A program made the position numbers and the translations under genes. Shown piece by piece: positions 42,039-51,020 of a stretch of DNA of 64,000 nt. Below the pieces are notes generated by a model. It saw nothing but the letters and a program-made list of their open reading frames with translations, searched no databases and was not told the DNA's origin. The stretch comes from Solitalea koreensis. Lineage in GTDB: Bacteria; Bacteroidota; Bacteroidia; Sphingobacteriales; Sphingobacteriaceae. The DNA lies in the NCBI RefSeq assembly GCF_900182575.1, contig NZ_FXSZ01000009.1:1-64000 (forward strand), read 5' to 3'. Positions within the stretch are counted from its first letter, which is position 1. Each line of letters begins with the position of its first letter.

Positions 42039-43316
42039 ATGCAGGTAGATGTGTTGTTGGGCTTGCAGTGGGGCGACGAAGGCAAAGGCAAAATCGTTGA
42101 CGTACTAAGTCCTGAATACGACCTTATTGCCCGTTTTCAGGGTGGTCCTAATGCTGGTCATACACTTGAGTTCAATGGAAACAAGTATGTATTGAATACC
42201 ATTCCTTCTGGTATTTTTAATGAAAATACCATGAACCTAATCGGTAATGGTGTAGTGATCGACCCGATTATTATAAAACGTGAGATCGATAACTTGATCA
42301 AAAACGGTACGGATCCTATTAAATCAGGAAAACTTGTGATTGCAAAAAAGGCTCACCTTATTTTGCCTACACATCAATTGCTCGATGCAGCTTATGAAGG
42401 CGTAATGGGTGATAAAAAGATTGGATCAACCTTAAAAGGTATAGGACCAACTTATTCTGATAAAATTGGCCGTAAAGGCTTACGTGTTGGAGATACTCAA
42501 TTGGCTGATTTTAACGAAAAATACCAGCGTATCAAAAACCAACATTTAGCAATCTTGGATCAGTATAAATTTGATTATTCAGATCTTGCCGAACGTGAAG
42601 CAAAGTTCTTTGAAGCTGTTGAGCTATTAAAACAACTGAAACAAGTTGATAGCGAACACTTTGTTAACAGTTACCTTAAATCGGGTAAAAAAGTACTGGC
42701 GGAAGGTGCTCAAGGAACATTACTCGATATCGATTTTGGTTCTTATCCGTACGTAACCTCATCTAATACCACTACTGCCGGTGCTTGTACCGGTTTAGGA
42801 ATCGCTCCTAACAGAATTGGATCGGTAATCGGTATTTTCAAGGCTTACTGTACACGTGTAGGCGGAGGGCCATTCCCTACTGAATTGAACGATGAAACAG
42901 GTGAAGAACTTCGCAAAATCGGACATGAGTTTGGCGCTACAACCGGACGCGCGCGTCGTACCGGCTGGATCGATTTACCTGCTTTGAAATATGCGATCAT
43001 GCTTAACGGAGTTACTGAATTGGTAATGACAAAAGCAGATGTGTTAAGCGGTTTCGAAAAGATCAATGTTTGTACTCATTACGATTACATGGGTGAAAAG
43101 ATTGACTACATGCCTTATGACATCAATACCATTGAAGCTGTACCCGTTTTAAAAGAGATGGATGGATGGCACGAAGATTTGACAGGAATCACCAAGGTTG
43201 AGCAAATTCCTGCAAAACTGATGGAATACATTAAATACTTGGAGCAAGAATTGGAAGTTCCTGTTAAGTACCTTTCTGTAGGACCTGATCGTACTCAAAC
43301 CCTGATTTTATCATAA
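42039..43316 (+). CDS. purA: Adenylosuccinate synthetase
   Basis: Catalyses the GTP-dependent joining of IMP and aspartate, the first committed step of AMP synthesis. The 425 residues include the N-terminal GDEGKGKIVD (residues 12-21; catalytic Asp13 and P-loop), FQGGPNAGHTLEFNG with the catalytic His, GSTLKGIGPTYSDKIGRKGLR (IMP site, about 130-150, shown to 20), AEGAQGTLLDIDFGSYPYVTSS and TTTGRARRTGW. Length and order are standard. guaB, the competing branch enzyme, is 8 kb away on the other strand. pabB follows after 35 bases and is probably in the same transcript. Confidence 0.97.
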   Translation: MQVDVLLGLQWGDEGKGKIVDVLSPEYDLIARFQGGPNAGHTLEFNGNKYVLNTIPSGIFNENTMNLIGNGVVIDPIIIKREIDNLIKNGTDPIKSGKLVIAKKAHLILPTHQLLDAAYEGVMGDKKIGSTLKGIGPTYSDKIGRKGLRVGDTQLADFNEKYQRIKNQHLAILDQYKFDYSDLAEREAKFFEAVELLKQLKQVDSEHFVNSYLKSGKKVLAEGAQGTLLDIDFGSYPYVTSSNTTTAGACTGLGIAPNRIGSVIGIFKAYCTRVGGGPFPTELNDETGEELRKIGHEFGATTGRARRTGWIDLPALKYAIMLNGVTELVMTKADVLSGFEKINVCTHYDYMGEKIDYMPYDINTIEAVPVLKEMDGWHEDLTGITKVEQIPAKLMEYIKYLEQELEVPVKYLSVGPDRTQTLILS

Positions 43317-43351
43317 CCTTCAAGAGCACTAGCTACAAGAAAGATTAAAAG

Positions 43352-44620
43352 ATGTTTATCATCGAAAACATAATTGATTTTAAAAGAAAAGCCCTTCATT
43401 GGGCTTCTTCTTTTAATGTATGTTGCTATCTCGATTCAAATAACTACAATGATCCTTACGGTTCTTACGATACCGTCATTGCCATCGACTCTATTGCTTC
43501 ACTCCAAACGAGTATTGGTAACGCATTTGAAGATCTTAAGTCCTTCCATTCAGTTGAAAAGGCCGATATTTTCGGCTTTTTAACTTACGATCTGAAAAAT
43601 GAACTAGAAGATTTACATTCAGCAAACCCAGATCATCTGCATTTCCCTGCGCTTTATTTTTTTAAACCTCGTATCATTTTAAAATTCAAAGGAACTGACC
43701 TAGAAATCATTTCTAATGACGATGAATTAAGATTTGATCTACTACTTGAACGGATTAATAATTTTCAAACAGAGGAGCATAAAGACTTTGGAAAGATTAA
43801 TATTAAATCCAGAGTTAGTAGAGAAAATTACCTACAGAAAGTTCAAAAAGTAAAAGAGCATATTGTCAGAGGCGATATTTATGAGATGAATCTTTGCCAG
43901 GAGTTTTATGCTGAAAACTGTATAATTGATCCCCTGCAAACCTGGCAACGACTAACAAATATTTCTCCTACTCCTTTTGCCTCGTTTTTCAAATTAAATG
44001 AGCAATACATACTTTGTGCTTCACCGGAGCGGTATTTAAGAAAGAATGGAAGCAGATTAATCTCGCAACCCATCAAAGGAACTTCTCGAAGAAGCAAAGA
44101 CCCTGTTGAAGATTTAAAGATCAAGGAGCACCTCTATAACGACCCTAAAGAGCGCGCAGAAAATGTAATGATCGTTGACCTTGTTCGCAATGATTTGACG
44201 CGTTGTGCTGAACCAGGCTCAGTAAAAGTTGAAGAGCTCTTTGGGATATATGGATTCAGCCAGGTATATCAAATGATTTCCACTATATCCGCTGATCTTA
44301 AAACCAATTTACATTTCACCGAGGCCATAAAAGATACTTTTCCAATGGGTTCAATGACGGGTGCACCCAAAATAAGTGCCATGAAACTTATTGAACAGTA
44401 CGAAGAAACGATGAGAGGAATATACTCCGGGGCAATCGGATACATTACTGCTAATGGCGATTTCGATTTTAATGTAGTAATAAGAAGTTTATTGTACAAT
44501 GCGGCTAATCATTATCTTTCCTATCAGGTAGGTGGCGCCATTACCTTTAACTCCATTGCAGAAAATGAATACGATGAATGCTTACTGAAGGCAAAAGCCA
44601 TATCAGAAGCATTGCAATAG
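43352..44620 (+). CDS. pabB: Aminodeoxychorismate synthase component I
   Basis: Chorismate-utilising enzyme of 422 residues that makes 4-amino-4-deoxychorismate for folate synthesis. The C-terminal chorismate-binding domain carries the decisive motifs PIKGTSRRSKDP (the K of PIKGT typifies PabB), ENVMIVDLVRNDLTRC, GSMTGAPKISAMKLIEQYE, RGIYSGAIGY and VGGAITFNS. The N-terminal third (about 1-140) is the TrpE/PabB-type beta domain, but shorter and diverged. No PabA glutaminase is fused or adjacent. A class IV aminotransferase that could be PabC lies at 31399-32244. It is probably co-transcribed with purA. Confidence 0.92.
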   Translation: MFIIENIIDFKRKALHWASSFNVCCYLDSNNYNDPYGSYDTVIAIDSIASLQTSIGNAFEDLKSFHSVEKADIFGFLTYDLKNELEDLHSANPDHLHFPALYFFKPRIILKFKGTDLEIISNDDELRFDLLLERINNFQTEEHKDFGKINIKSRVSRENYLQKVQKVKEHIVRGDIYEMNLCQEFYAENCIIDPLQTWQRLTNISPTPFASFFKLNEQYILCASPERYLRKNGSRLISQPIKGTSRRSKDPVEDLKIKEHLYNDPKERAENVMIVDLVRNDLTRCAEPGSVKVEELFGIYGFSQVYQMISTISADLKTNLHFTEAIKDTFPMGSMTGAPKISAMKLIEQYEETMRGIYSGAIGYITANGDFDFNVVIRSLLYNAANHYLSYQVGGAITFNSIAENEYDECLLKAKAISEALQ

Positions 44621-44633
44621 AAACATAAACTTC

Positions 44634-44673
44634 AAAAAAAGGTCCTCAACTAACTGTTTAAGGACCTTTTTTT
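44634..44673. terminator. Bidirectional terminator
   Basis: Thirteen-base arms with seven A, GGTCCT / AGGACC and at least seven T, giving U tracts in both directions. It lies between pabB and the convergent M48 peptidase gene. Confidence 0.92.
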
Positions 44674-44686
44674 TGTTCTATTGAAC

Positions 44687-45493
44687 CTATTTCTGCTGTG
44701 GATTATTGTAATATTTCATTGCTTCCGGGATCAGGCGTTTTATATCATCAATACGCGTTTGATCACTAGGGTGAGTACTTAAAATTTCAGGAGGTTTTTG
44801 ACCTGTTGCTGAAGCTGACATACGTTGCCAAAAATCTACGGCGGTATTAGGATTATATCCTGCCATTGCCATAAAAATCAACCCCAAATGATCAGCTTCT
44901 GATTCTTGTTTACGTGAGTATTTTAATAGCAGCAAAGGAGCTCCTGTACCATATAATTGGTTAAAAATAGAAGTAGCTTCATGGCTATTGGCAGTAACCA
45001 TGCCACCAGCAACAGCTCCGGCCTCAGCCGCCAATTGTTGCGACATACGTTCACTTCCATGGCGAGCAATAGCATGAGCGATCTCATGCCCCATTACAGT
45101 GGCTAAACCAGCATCGTCTTTACAAACAGGTAAAATCCCGGTAAATACCGCCATTTTACCTCCCGGCATACACCAAGCATTTAATTCTTTATTTTGAATC
45201 AGATTAACCTCCCATTTATAATTGGCAATTTGATTCGCATAACCGTTTTGATTCATAAAACGGGTTACTGCATCTATAAGCTGACCACCTACTCTTTTAA
45301 CGCGCTGGGCGTCTTTGTTGGTAGTAGGCACTACAGGATTTTCTTTTAAATACTCACTATAACTGGAGGCGGCCATTGTCATCATTTGACCTTCGTCAAC
45401 TAAACTCAACTGACTTCTACCGGTTAATGGTACTTTTGAGCAAGAACTAATAACAGCAACGAATAAAAATGCTGCAATGAATTTCAGTTTCAT
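44687..45493 (-). CDS. M48 family metalloprotease lipoprotein
   Basis: Periplasmic zinc protease of 268 residues, similar to LoiP/YcaL, that helps clear misfolded envelope proteins. It has lipobox ISSC (Cys18), the linker phrase VPLTGRSQLSLVDE, LNAWCMPGGKMAVFTGILP and the zinc motif HEIAH (His136-His140). The third ligand is in RKQESEADHLGLIFMA, followed by LSTHPSDQTRIDD, typical of the family. All catalytic residues are present. It starts three bases after the plsY stop and ends the minus-strand group DUF4783-nadC-plsY-M48. Confidence 0.94.
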   Translation of the reverse strand: MKLKFIAAFLFVAVISSCSKVPLTGRSQLSLVDEGQMMTMAASSYSEYLKENPVVPTTNKDAQRVKRVGGQLIDAVTRFMNQNGYANQIANYKWEVNLIQNKELNAWCMPGGKMAVFTGILPVCKDDAGLATVMGHEIAHAIARHGSERMSQQLAAEAGAVAGGMVTANSHEATSIFNQLYGTGAPLLLLKYSRKQESEADHLGLIFMAMAGYNPNTAVDFWQRMSASATGQKPPEILSTHPSDQTRIDDIKRLIPEAMKYYNNPQQK

Positions 45494-45495
45494 AA

Positions 45496-46146
45496 CTATA
45501 TATTATCAGACGTTATCTTTCGTTTAAACAAATAAGATTTATTCTCTTTTCCCTTTAAAAGTCTTTCTATATTTTTTTGATGAGTTACCAACACTAAAAC
45601 AGCTACACAAACCCCAAAAAGCACAACTGATTTGTTAGGTACTTGAAATGCAAATATAATCAACATGGGATATGCAAAGCTGGCCAACATTGAGCTGAGC
45701 GATACATAGTGACTTATTGTTAAAATTACTAAAAAAATAAGGCAACAGCATAAAGCTGCCTGAAAATGAATTGCCAAAACCATTCCAAAGAGGGTAGCAA
45801 TTCCCTTGCCTCCTCTAAAGCCTGCAAGTACGGGAAAAATATGACCTACAATGGCAATAATCCCCAGTGACAGTTGAAAGTTAACGAATTGAGTTGAATC
45901 AGGATTATAAGTAGAAAACCAATGTGCCAGGTAACAGGCAAGCCAGCCCTTGAACACATCAATGATCATAACCGGGATTCCGGCTTTTTTTCCTAGTATT
46001 CTGAAAGTATTTGTAGTTCCAGCATTACCGCTACCATATTCACGTACATCTATCCCATAAAATATTTTACCCACCCATACAGCAGAAGGGATAGAACCTA
46101 TTACATATGCCAGGAGAAGAGCTGTTAACGATTGAGTTGAAATCAT
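45496..46146 (-). CDS. plsY: Glycerol-3-phosphate acyltransferase PlsY
   Basis: Inner-membrane enzyme of 216 residues that transfers an acyl group from acyl-phosphate to glycerol-3-phosphate, the first step of phospholipid synthesis. The three conserved loops are visible: IPSAVWVGKIFYGIDVREYGSGNAG with TTNTFRILG (about 19-50), FPVLAGFRGGKGIATLFG (about 105-122) and YVSLSSMLA (about 146-154). Five TM segments are predicted. The C-terminus has the HQKNIERLLKGKENK motif seen in PlsY. It is tightly coupled to the downstream protease gene. plsX is not in the window. Confidence 0.95.
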   Translation of the reverse strand: MISTQSLTALLLAYVIGSIPSAVWVGKIFYGIDVREYGSGNAGTTNTFRILGKKAGIPVMIIDVFKGWLACYLAHWFSTYNPDSTQFVNFQLSLGIIAIVGHIFPVLAGFRGGKGIATLFGMVLAIHFQAALCCCLIFLVILTISHYVSLSSMLASFAYPMLIIFAFQVPNKSVVLFGVCVAVLVLVTHQKNIERLLKGKENKSYLFKRKITSDNI

Positions 46147-46207
46147 TAATATCGCTTCTATTCTTTGTTTTTAAAAATATGAAAATTCAATCAGAGCAGC
46201 AATTATG

Positions 46208-47059
46208 TTAAGCTATTGCTTTAAGACTCATGTCCAAGCTTTTTACTGAATGTGTTAATGCACCCATAGAAATGTAATCTACGCCACATTTTGCATATTC
46301 AAGTACATTATCAAGAGTTATTCCGCCTGATGCTTCGGTTGGATATTTGCCGTTAATAAGATTAACTGCTTCACGAAGTTTCTCGTAACTAAAGTTATCA
46401 AGCATAATCCGATCAATTCCTCCTGTTGCCAGTGCTTGTTGCACTTCATCTAAACTGCGAGTTTCAATCTCAATCTGCAAGTTTTTACCTGTCTGTTCAA
46501 GATAAGTGTGGGCATTTTTTATGGCTTGCTGAATACCGCCGGCATAATCTACATGATTATCCTTAATCAGGATCATATCGTATAAACCAATCCGATGATT
46601 TACACCTCCACCAACCTTAACAGCATACTTTTCAAGAAAACGAATCCCTGGAGTAGTTTTGCGCGTATCAAGCACTTTAGCTTTTGTTCCTGAAATTAAA
46701 TCCACAATTTGACGGGTAACAGTCGCTATACCACTCATCCGTTGCATGGTGTTTAATACAAGGCGCTCAGCTTTCAGAATAGAATGTACATTTCCTCTTA
46801 CAATTAAGGCCACATCCCCCACCTTTACTAAAGTTCCATCATGAACCAATACTTCCACATGCAGATCAGGATCCACTTGTTTAAATATTTCAATAGCTAC
46901 ATCAACACCAGCCAATATGCCGTGTTCTTTAATAAGTAATCGAGCTGCGCCGGTGGTTCCTGCTGGAATACAAGATAATGAAGTGTGATCCCCGTCCCCA
47001 ACATCTTCAATTAATGATTCAGTAATGAATCTTTGAAGTAATTCTTTGTCCAAAACCAT
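46208..47059 (-). CDS. nadC: Nicotinate-nucleotide diphosphorylase (carboxylating)
   Basis: Quinolinate phosphoribosyltransferase of NAD synthesis, 283 residues. Motifs include EDVGDGDHTSLSCIPAG (N-terminal), KAERLVLNTMQRMSGIAT, VLDTRKTTPGIRFLEKYAVKVGGG (PRPP/quinolinate site), NHRIGLYDMILIKDNH, IEIETRSLDE and DRIMLDNFS. EASGGITLDNVLEYAKCGVDYISMG completes the alpha/beta barrel. The start at MVLDKELLQ is used; the longer frame opens with a TTG and adds residues unlike the family. The DUF4783 gene is 49 bases upstream and plsY 61 bases downstream, consistent with one operon. Confidence 0.96.
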   Translation of the reverse strand: MVLDKELLQRFITESLIEDVGDGDHTSLSCIPAGTTGAARLLIKEHGILAGVDVAIEIFKQVDPDLHVEVLVHDGTLVKVGDVALIVRGNVHSILKAERLVLNTMQRMSGIATVTRQIVDLISGTKAKVLDTRKTTPGIRFLEKYAVKVGGGVNHRIGLYDMILIKDNHVDYAGGIQQAIKNAHTYLEQTGKNLQIEIETRSLDEVQQALATGGIDRIMLDNFSYEKLREAVNLINGKYPTEASGGITLDNVLEYAKCGVDYISMGALTHSVKSLDMSLKAIA

Positions 47060-47108
47060 ATTTTTTGATGCGCCAAGATAAAAAATAGTTCGCAAAAACC
47101 ACTACTTA

Positions 47109-47507
47109 CTATTTCTCTCTTTCAAAACGAAGCTCATTTATGTAATGAACTTTGCCTGTAGACTTCATATAAATGTACAAGCGATACATGGCATTGTTGG
47201 TGGTTCTATATGAGCATATTGCGTACTTAAGTCCCTCGGGAGAGGAGCCGGTGTGTTTGAGTAAAACCTGTACTGGAGGATATTTTGAAAAAAAATCTTT
47301 TAACACCATTTCGCCCTGTGTTTTGCTATATACATTTTCTTCATCTAAAATAGCTAGAATCACAATGGAATTGAGGTATTTAGAGATTTCGCGAGTGTTA
47401 GAGACACTAATCGCCGCTGTAACTACTTCAACAGCATCACTCTGCTTATATGTACTTTTCATCGAAGTACATAGAAGGAATAATACCACTAGAAGTATTC
47501 TATTCAT
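47109..47507 (-). CDS. DUF4783 family exported protein
   Basis: Protein of 132 residues with a short signal peptide (MNRILLVVLFLLCTSMKS). The body (VVTAAISVSNTREISKYLNS, VILAILDEENVYSKTQGEMVLKDFFSKYPP and a C-terminal SYRTTNNAMYRLYIYMK strand) matches DUF4783, a Bacteroidota family with a cystatin/NTF2-like fold that commonly lies upstream of nadC. Function unknown. Its place suggests it is the first gene of the nadC-plsY-M48 operon. Confidence 0.85.
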   Translation of the reverse strand: MNRILLVVLFLLCTSMKSTYKQSDAVEVVTAAISVSNTREISKYLNSIVILAILDEENVYSKTQGEMVLKDFFSKYPPVQVLLKHTGSSPEGLKYAICSYRTTNNAMYRLYIYMKSTGKVHYINELRFEREK

Positions 47508-47615
47508 TAGATGATAAACAAAGAGTTAAATTCAGTGTAATATGCACAAACAATGCCAAAAAGATAAAAAAATATCTTTTTCATTTCAACATTCCCAACA
47601 TTCAAGGCAAAAAAA

Positions 47616-47623
47616 TATATTTG
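47616..47623 (+). promoter_or_regulatory. gpmI: -7 promoter box for gpmI
   Basis: TATATTTG fits TAnnTTTG. It would give a leader of about 115 bases, longer than others in the window; I see no clear riboswitch fold in it. Confidence 0.5.
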
Positions 47624-47745
47624 TAATCAGAACTAGGGTAATATTGTTCTTTTAGCAGATGGCACAAGGGATTCCTAACCTACATTACGTCCTGTTGATT
47701 CATTTCTAATATATCTCTTTTTCTTCATATTATTTAACTTTTCAC

Positions 47746-49260
47746 ATGAAAAAACTTGCACTGATTATTCTCGATGGATGGGGCTATGGTCGCCATGATA
47801 AGTCAAATGCCATTTTTGAGGCAAATACTCCTTTTTTTGATCGACTTGTGGAACAATTTCCCAACTCTAAATTAGAAGCATCAGGCGAGGCAGTGGGATT
47901 ACCTGAAGGTCAAATGGGCAACTCTGAAGTTGGGCATATGAACCTTGGAGCAGGACGCGTAGTTTATCAAGAACTGGTTCGAATTAATAAAGCGGTACGT
48001 GAAAAAACAATTGATAACAACCCGGTTTTAGTAGATGCATTTGAATATGCAAAAACAAACAATAAAAGTGTCCATTTAATTGGACTAGTATCTGATGGCG
48101 GGGTACACTCCCACATTAACCATCTTAAAGGATTATTGAGTGCAGCAGCAGATAAAGGCTTAAAAGACGTATTTGTCCACGCCTTCCTTGACGGACGAGA
48201 TACGGACCCGAAAGGCGGAGCCAACTATATTGCAGATGTACAAGAGCATATGGATAAATCAACTGGCTCGATTGCTACTGCTGTGGGGCGTTATTATGCT
48301 ATGGACAGGGATAACCGCTGGGAACGGGTAAAACTTGCCTACGATGTAATGGTTAAAGCCGAAGGAAAACTCGTAACTGATATCCAACAGGCAATTCAAG
48401 ATTCATACGCAGCAAATGTTACCGATGAATTTTTGCAACCACTCGTGCATGTTGGCGCTGATGGAAAGCCTTTGACCCACATCAAAGAGGGCGATGTGGT
48501 GATTTGTTTTAATTTCCGTACCGACCGTGGTCGCGAAATAACCAAAGCGCTTACCCAAGAAGATTTCCCAGAGCAGAACATGCATAAAATGGATCTGTAT
48601 TACGTAACCATGACCAATTACGATGATACGTTCAAAAATGTTAAAGTAATCTACAATAAAGAAGACCTTTCATTAACCTTAGGCGAAGTGTTGGAGATGA
48701 ATAGCAAACACCAAATACGGATTGCCGAAACCGAAAAATATCCTCACGTTACGTTTTTCTTTTCAGGCGGAAGAGAAGTTCCGTTTACCGATGAAAAACG
48801 AATTATGATTCCCTCTCCTAAAGTGGCCACCTATGATCTTCAACCTGAAATGAGTGCAAATGGAATTACAGAAGCTATTCTGCCTGAACTTAAATCGGGA
48901 TGGGCTGACTTCATTTGCCTGAACTACGCCAATACGGATATGGTAGGCCATACCGGTGTTTTCAGCGCTGCCGTCAAAGCGGCCGAAACCGTTGATGCCT
49001 GCTTAAAACAAGTAGTAGAAACCGGTCAGGAGAACGGCTATTCGTTTATCATCATTGCTGATCATGGTAATTCAGACTATATGATTAATGAAGATGGTAC
49101 GCCTAATACTGCTCACACCACTAATCTTGTACCGTGTATTGTTATTGACAAGGATGTCCATTCCGTAAAAGATGGAAAACTGGGCGACATTGCTCCTACC
49201 ATTCTTTCTATTTTAGGTTTAAACAGACCACCTGAAATGACCGGAGATGTATTAGTTTAA
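47746..49260 (+). CDS. gpmI: 2,3-bisphosphoglycerate-independent phosphoglycerate mutase
   Basis: Manganese-dependent glycolytic enzyme of 504 residues interconverting 3- and 2-phosphoglycerate. The phosphatase domain has Asp10 (LIILDGWG) and the nucleophile Ser60 in GQMGNSEVGHMNLGAGR. The transferase domain has VHVHAFLDGRDTDPKG-like sequence (here VHAFLDGRDTDPKGG) and GRYYAMDRDNRWERVKLAYD. CLNYANTDMVGHTG and IIIADHGNSDYM hold the metal ligands. No residue appears lost. A small lipoprotein gene follows after 37 bases. Confidence 0.97.
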   Translation: MKKLALIILDGWGYGRHDKSNAIFEANTPFFDRLVEQFPNSKLEASGEAVGLPEGQMGNSEVGHMNLGAGRVVYQELVRINKAVREKTIDNNPVLVDAFEYAKTNNKSVHLIGLVSDGGVHSHINHLKGLLSAAADKGLKDVFVHAFLDGRDTDPKGGANYIADVQEHMDKSTGSIATAVGRYYAMDRDNRWERVKLAYDVMVKAEGKLVTDIQQAIQDSYAANVTDEFLQPLVHVGADGKPLTHIKEGDVVICFNFRTDRGREITKALTQEDFPEQNMHKMDLYYVTMTNYDDTFKNVKVIYNKEDLSLTLGEVLEMNSKHQIRIAETEKYPHVTFFFSGGREVPFTDEKRIMIPSPKVATYDLQPEMSANGITEAILPELKSGWADFICLNYANTDMVGHTGVFSAAVKAAETVDACLKQVVETGQENGYSFIIIADHGNSDYMINEDGTPNTAHTTNLVPCIVIDKDVHSVKDGKLGDIAPTILSILGLNRPPEMTGDVLV

Positions 49261-49297
49261 GAAAACGTCCATATCCTATAGACCTAAGGACAAAAAC

Positions 49298-49840
49298 ATG
49301 AACTATAAACTACTTACGGCTTTCGTATTTCTTTTAGTAGGTTGCAATCCATCTGAAAGCAAGAAGCAGATTCGCGTTTATTTCGATTTAAAAGGCTATT
49401 TTGAATCAGAAGTGAATCGTTTAACAAAATCAGCTGTTATGGTTGATAAAACGACTGCAAAAGATGGCGTATCCGAAACAAAAAAACTGAACTCTATCGA
49501 TTGGAAAAATGAGCTTTCGGTATTCATGGCTTCTGATATTAACAAACCAGCCTGGATTAAGAGCTATAAAACAGAACGCAAACTAGAAGGATCTGATTCT
49601 ACCGAAGTTTACACAGCGCTTGATTCAGCACTTCATACACGTAGCTTGAGCATTACCTGGAACAAAAACCATGAAGTACGAAAAGTACTCATCGTTAACT
49701 CTACTCGAAATGGCCTGTATGATTTAGATGAAACGCTTCAGTATATACCTGATGAAATGTACCAGATCAATAGAATTCAAAAAGCAAAAATGCTTAAAGA
49801 GAATAAATTCAGTGTAAAGGGACTATTTGAAAAAAGATAA
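49298..49840 (+). CDS. Putative lipoprotein of unknown function
   Basis: Predicted lipoprotein of 180 residues downstream of gpmI and probably on the same transcript. A short signal ends in lipobox LVGC (Cys16). The mature protein is hydrophilic and rich in Lys, Ser and Thr. Its core contains YFDLKGYFESEVNRLTKS, WKNELSVFMASDINKPAW and RNGLYDLDETLQYIP. A strand/helix mixture is likely. I recognise no family with a known role. A strong terminator lies right after the stop. Confidence 0.78.
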   Translation: MNYKLLTAFVFLLVGCNPSESKKQIRVYFDLKGYFESEVNRLTKSAVMVDKTTAKDGVSETKKLNSIDWKNELSVFMASDINKPAWIKSYKTERKLEGSDSTEVYTALDSALHTRSLSITWNKNHEVRKVLIVNSTRNGLYDLDETLQYIPDEMYQINRIQKAKMLKENKFSVKGLFEKR

Positions 49841-49848
49841 TTTTATAC

Positions 49849-49883
49849 AAAAAATGGCTGATGAGATTCATCAGCCATTTTTT
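49849..49883 (+). terminator. Rho-independent terminator of gpmI operon
   Basis: Perfect 16-base arms AAAAAATGGCTGATGA and TCATCAGCCATTTTTT with a 3-base loop. Confidence 0.92.
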
Positions 49884-50140
49884 TGTATCAGAGCATACTC
49901 GTGTCCTTGTTGGAAAAGATGCGATTAAATCCATTAAAAAATAAGCAACAAAGAATGGATTCTTTATAAGACTTTGCGACTTTCCCTTTAACTAAAGGAA
50001 TTGTCCACTACTGCAAATTTTTAAATTATTGGGTAGATATTAATGGCAACAAATTTACAGTTGTCCGATAATTCAAATCTCGAATGTTCGAATAAGCATT
50101 CATCCATGCTTTTTTCTTCAAAACAAGGTGATATCGAATT
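49884..50140. other. Convergent gap, no gene seen
   Basis: AT-rich region between the gpmI operon terminator and the corrected end of the Mut7-C gene. It contains a small palindrome TCGAATGTTCGA near 50088 and nothing else I can interpret. Confidence 0.4.
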
Positions 50141-50870
50141 TCATAAAATGCCGTTAACTCTTGCTACCATCTCTTTCATCCGATCATAATGCGAACCTTT
50201 CCAATAAATTCGTTGACAAGAAGTGCATTGAAAGAACTCATTAAAATACTGGCAGGTGTCAGCTGGTAATTGATCGATTACTGATGCTTTAGGTATTTTT
50301 TTTGATGATGCCGTTACACTCCAAACAACGTTTAAAAGGCTTGAATTTAGAGAGATTGAAGTACCTGATAACTTCTTTTAGTTGTTCTTCTGAATGTTGT
50401 GATCGTATCCAGTAGCCACGGGCTACATCTCCATTCTTCAATAAAAGCAGATCCCGGGTCAATACAATTCGGTTTTCTGCTTTAGCTGTCTTCACAATAG
50501 TTTCATCCTCATAAAAATTATCGTAAGTAGTATCAAAACCGAGCAAACGAAGTGATCGGGCTAGTTTGCCTAAATGCACATCAAGTATAAATTTGTTTGA
50601 TACCTGCTCATCATTTTTAGAAAAAAAACCGCCGTTAAGTAATGGATGGACTTCTATCCTATCCCCTTTTTGTAAAAGGTATGAAAACTTGACCGGTACA
50701 TCGTTCACCAAAACCAGATCTACTTCCGGATGTGGAGGCCCTATTGCCTCAATGGCATTCTTAATGGAGGGCGTTCCCCAGAAACTATAACTGAACCATG
50801 AGTTTCTGCGTTCAATAGGAAGAAAATCGTTCAGTCCTCCATAAAATCGGAAACTGGCTGACTTGGGCAT
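50141..50870 (-). pseudogene. Mut7-C RNase-like gene, frameshift in an A8 run
   Basis: The gene encodes a Mut7-C ubiquitin-like domain (about residues 5-85: FRFYGGLNDFLP, VDLVLVNDVPVKFSYLLQKGDRIEVHP). The Mut7-C nuclease-like domain follows (LDVHLGKLARSLRLLGFDTTYDN, RIVLTRDLLLLK) and then the first half of a zinc ribbon, RCLECNGIIKK. In the zero frame it stops at 50289, giving 193 residues. One frame over, the minus strand continues IPKASVIDQLPA, FFQCTSCQRIYWKGSHYDRM to a stop at 50141, which is exactly the missing second zinc-ribbon half. The break coincides with eight T on the plus strand (50296-50303); seven would restore a 242-residue protein. Sequencing error, pseudogene or slippage are all possible. 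Confidence 0.85.
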
Positions 50871-50950
50871 TCTGAAGAATTGCTTTATACTATTTTCGTT
50901 TTGATAAACTCAATTCTATCAAAGTTAAGCATTGTAAAATCCCACCAAAA

Positions 50951-50985
50951 CAATTAAGGCCGGAAATAAATTCCGGCCTTAATTG
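50951..50985 (-). terminator. guaB: Terminator of guaB
   Basis: Perfect 15-base arms CAATTAAGGCCGGAA and TTCCGGCCTTAATTG around a 5-base loop, followed on the minus strand by TTTTGG. Confidence 0.85.
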
Positions 50986-51020
50986 TCTTTGTTCTTTCTT
51001 GGATCTTTTGTCTACCAAAA

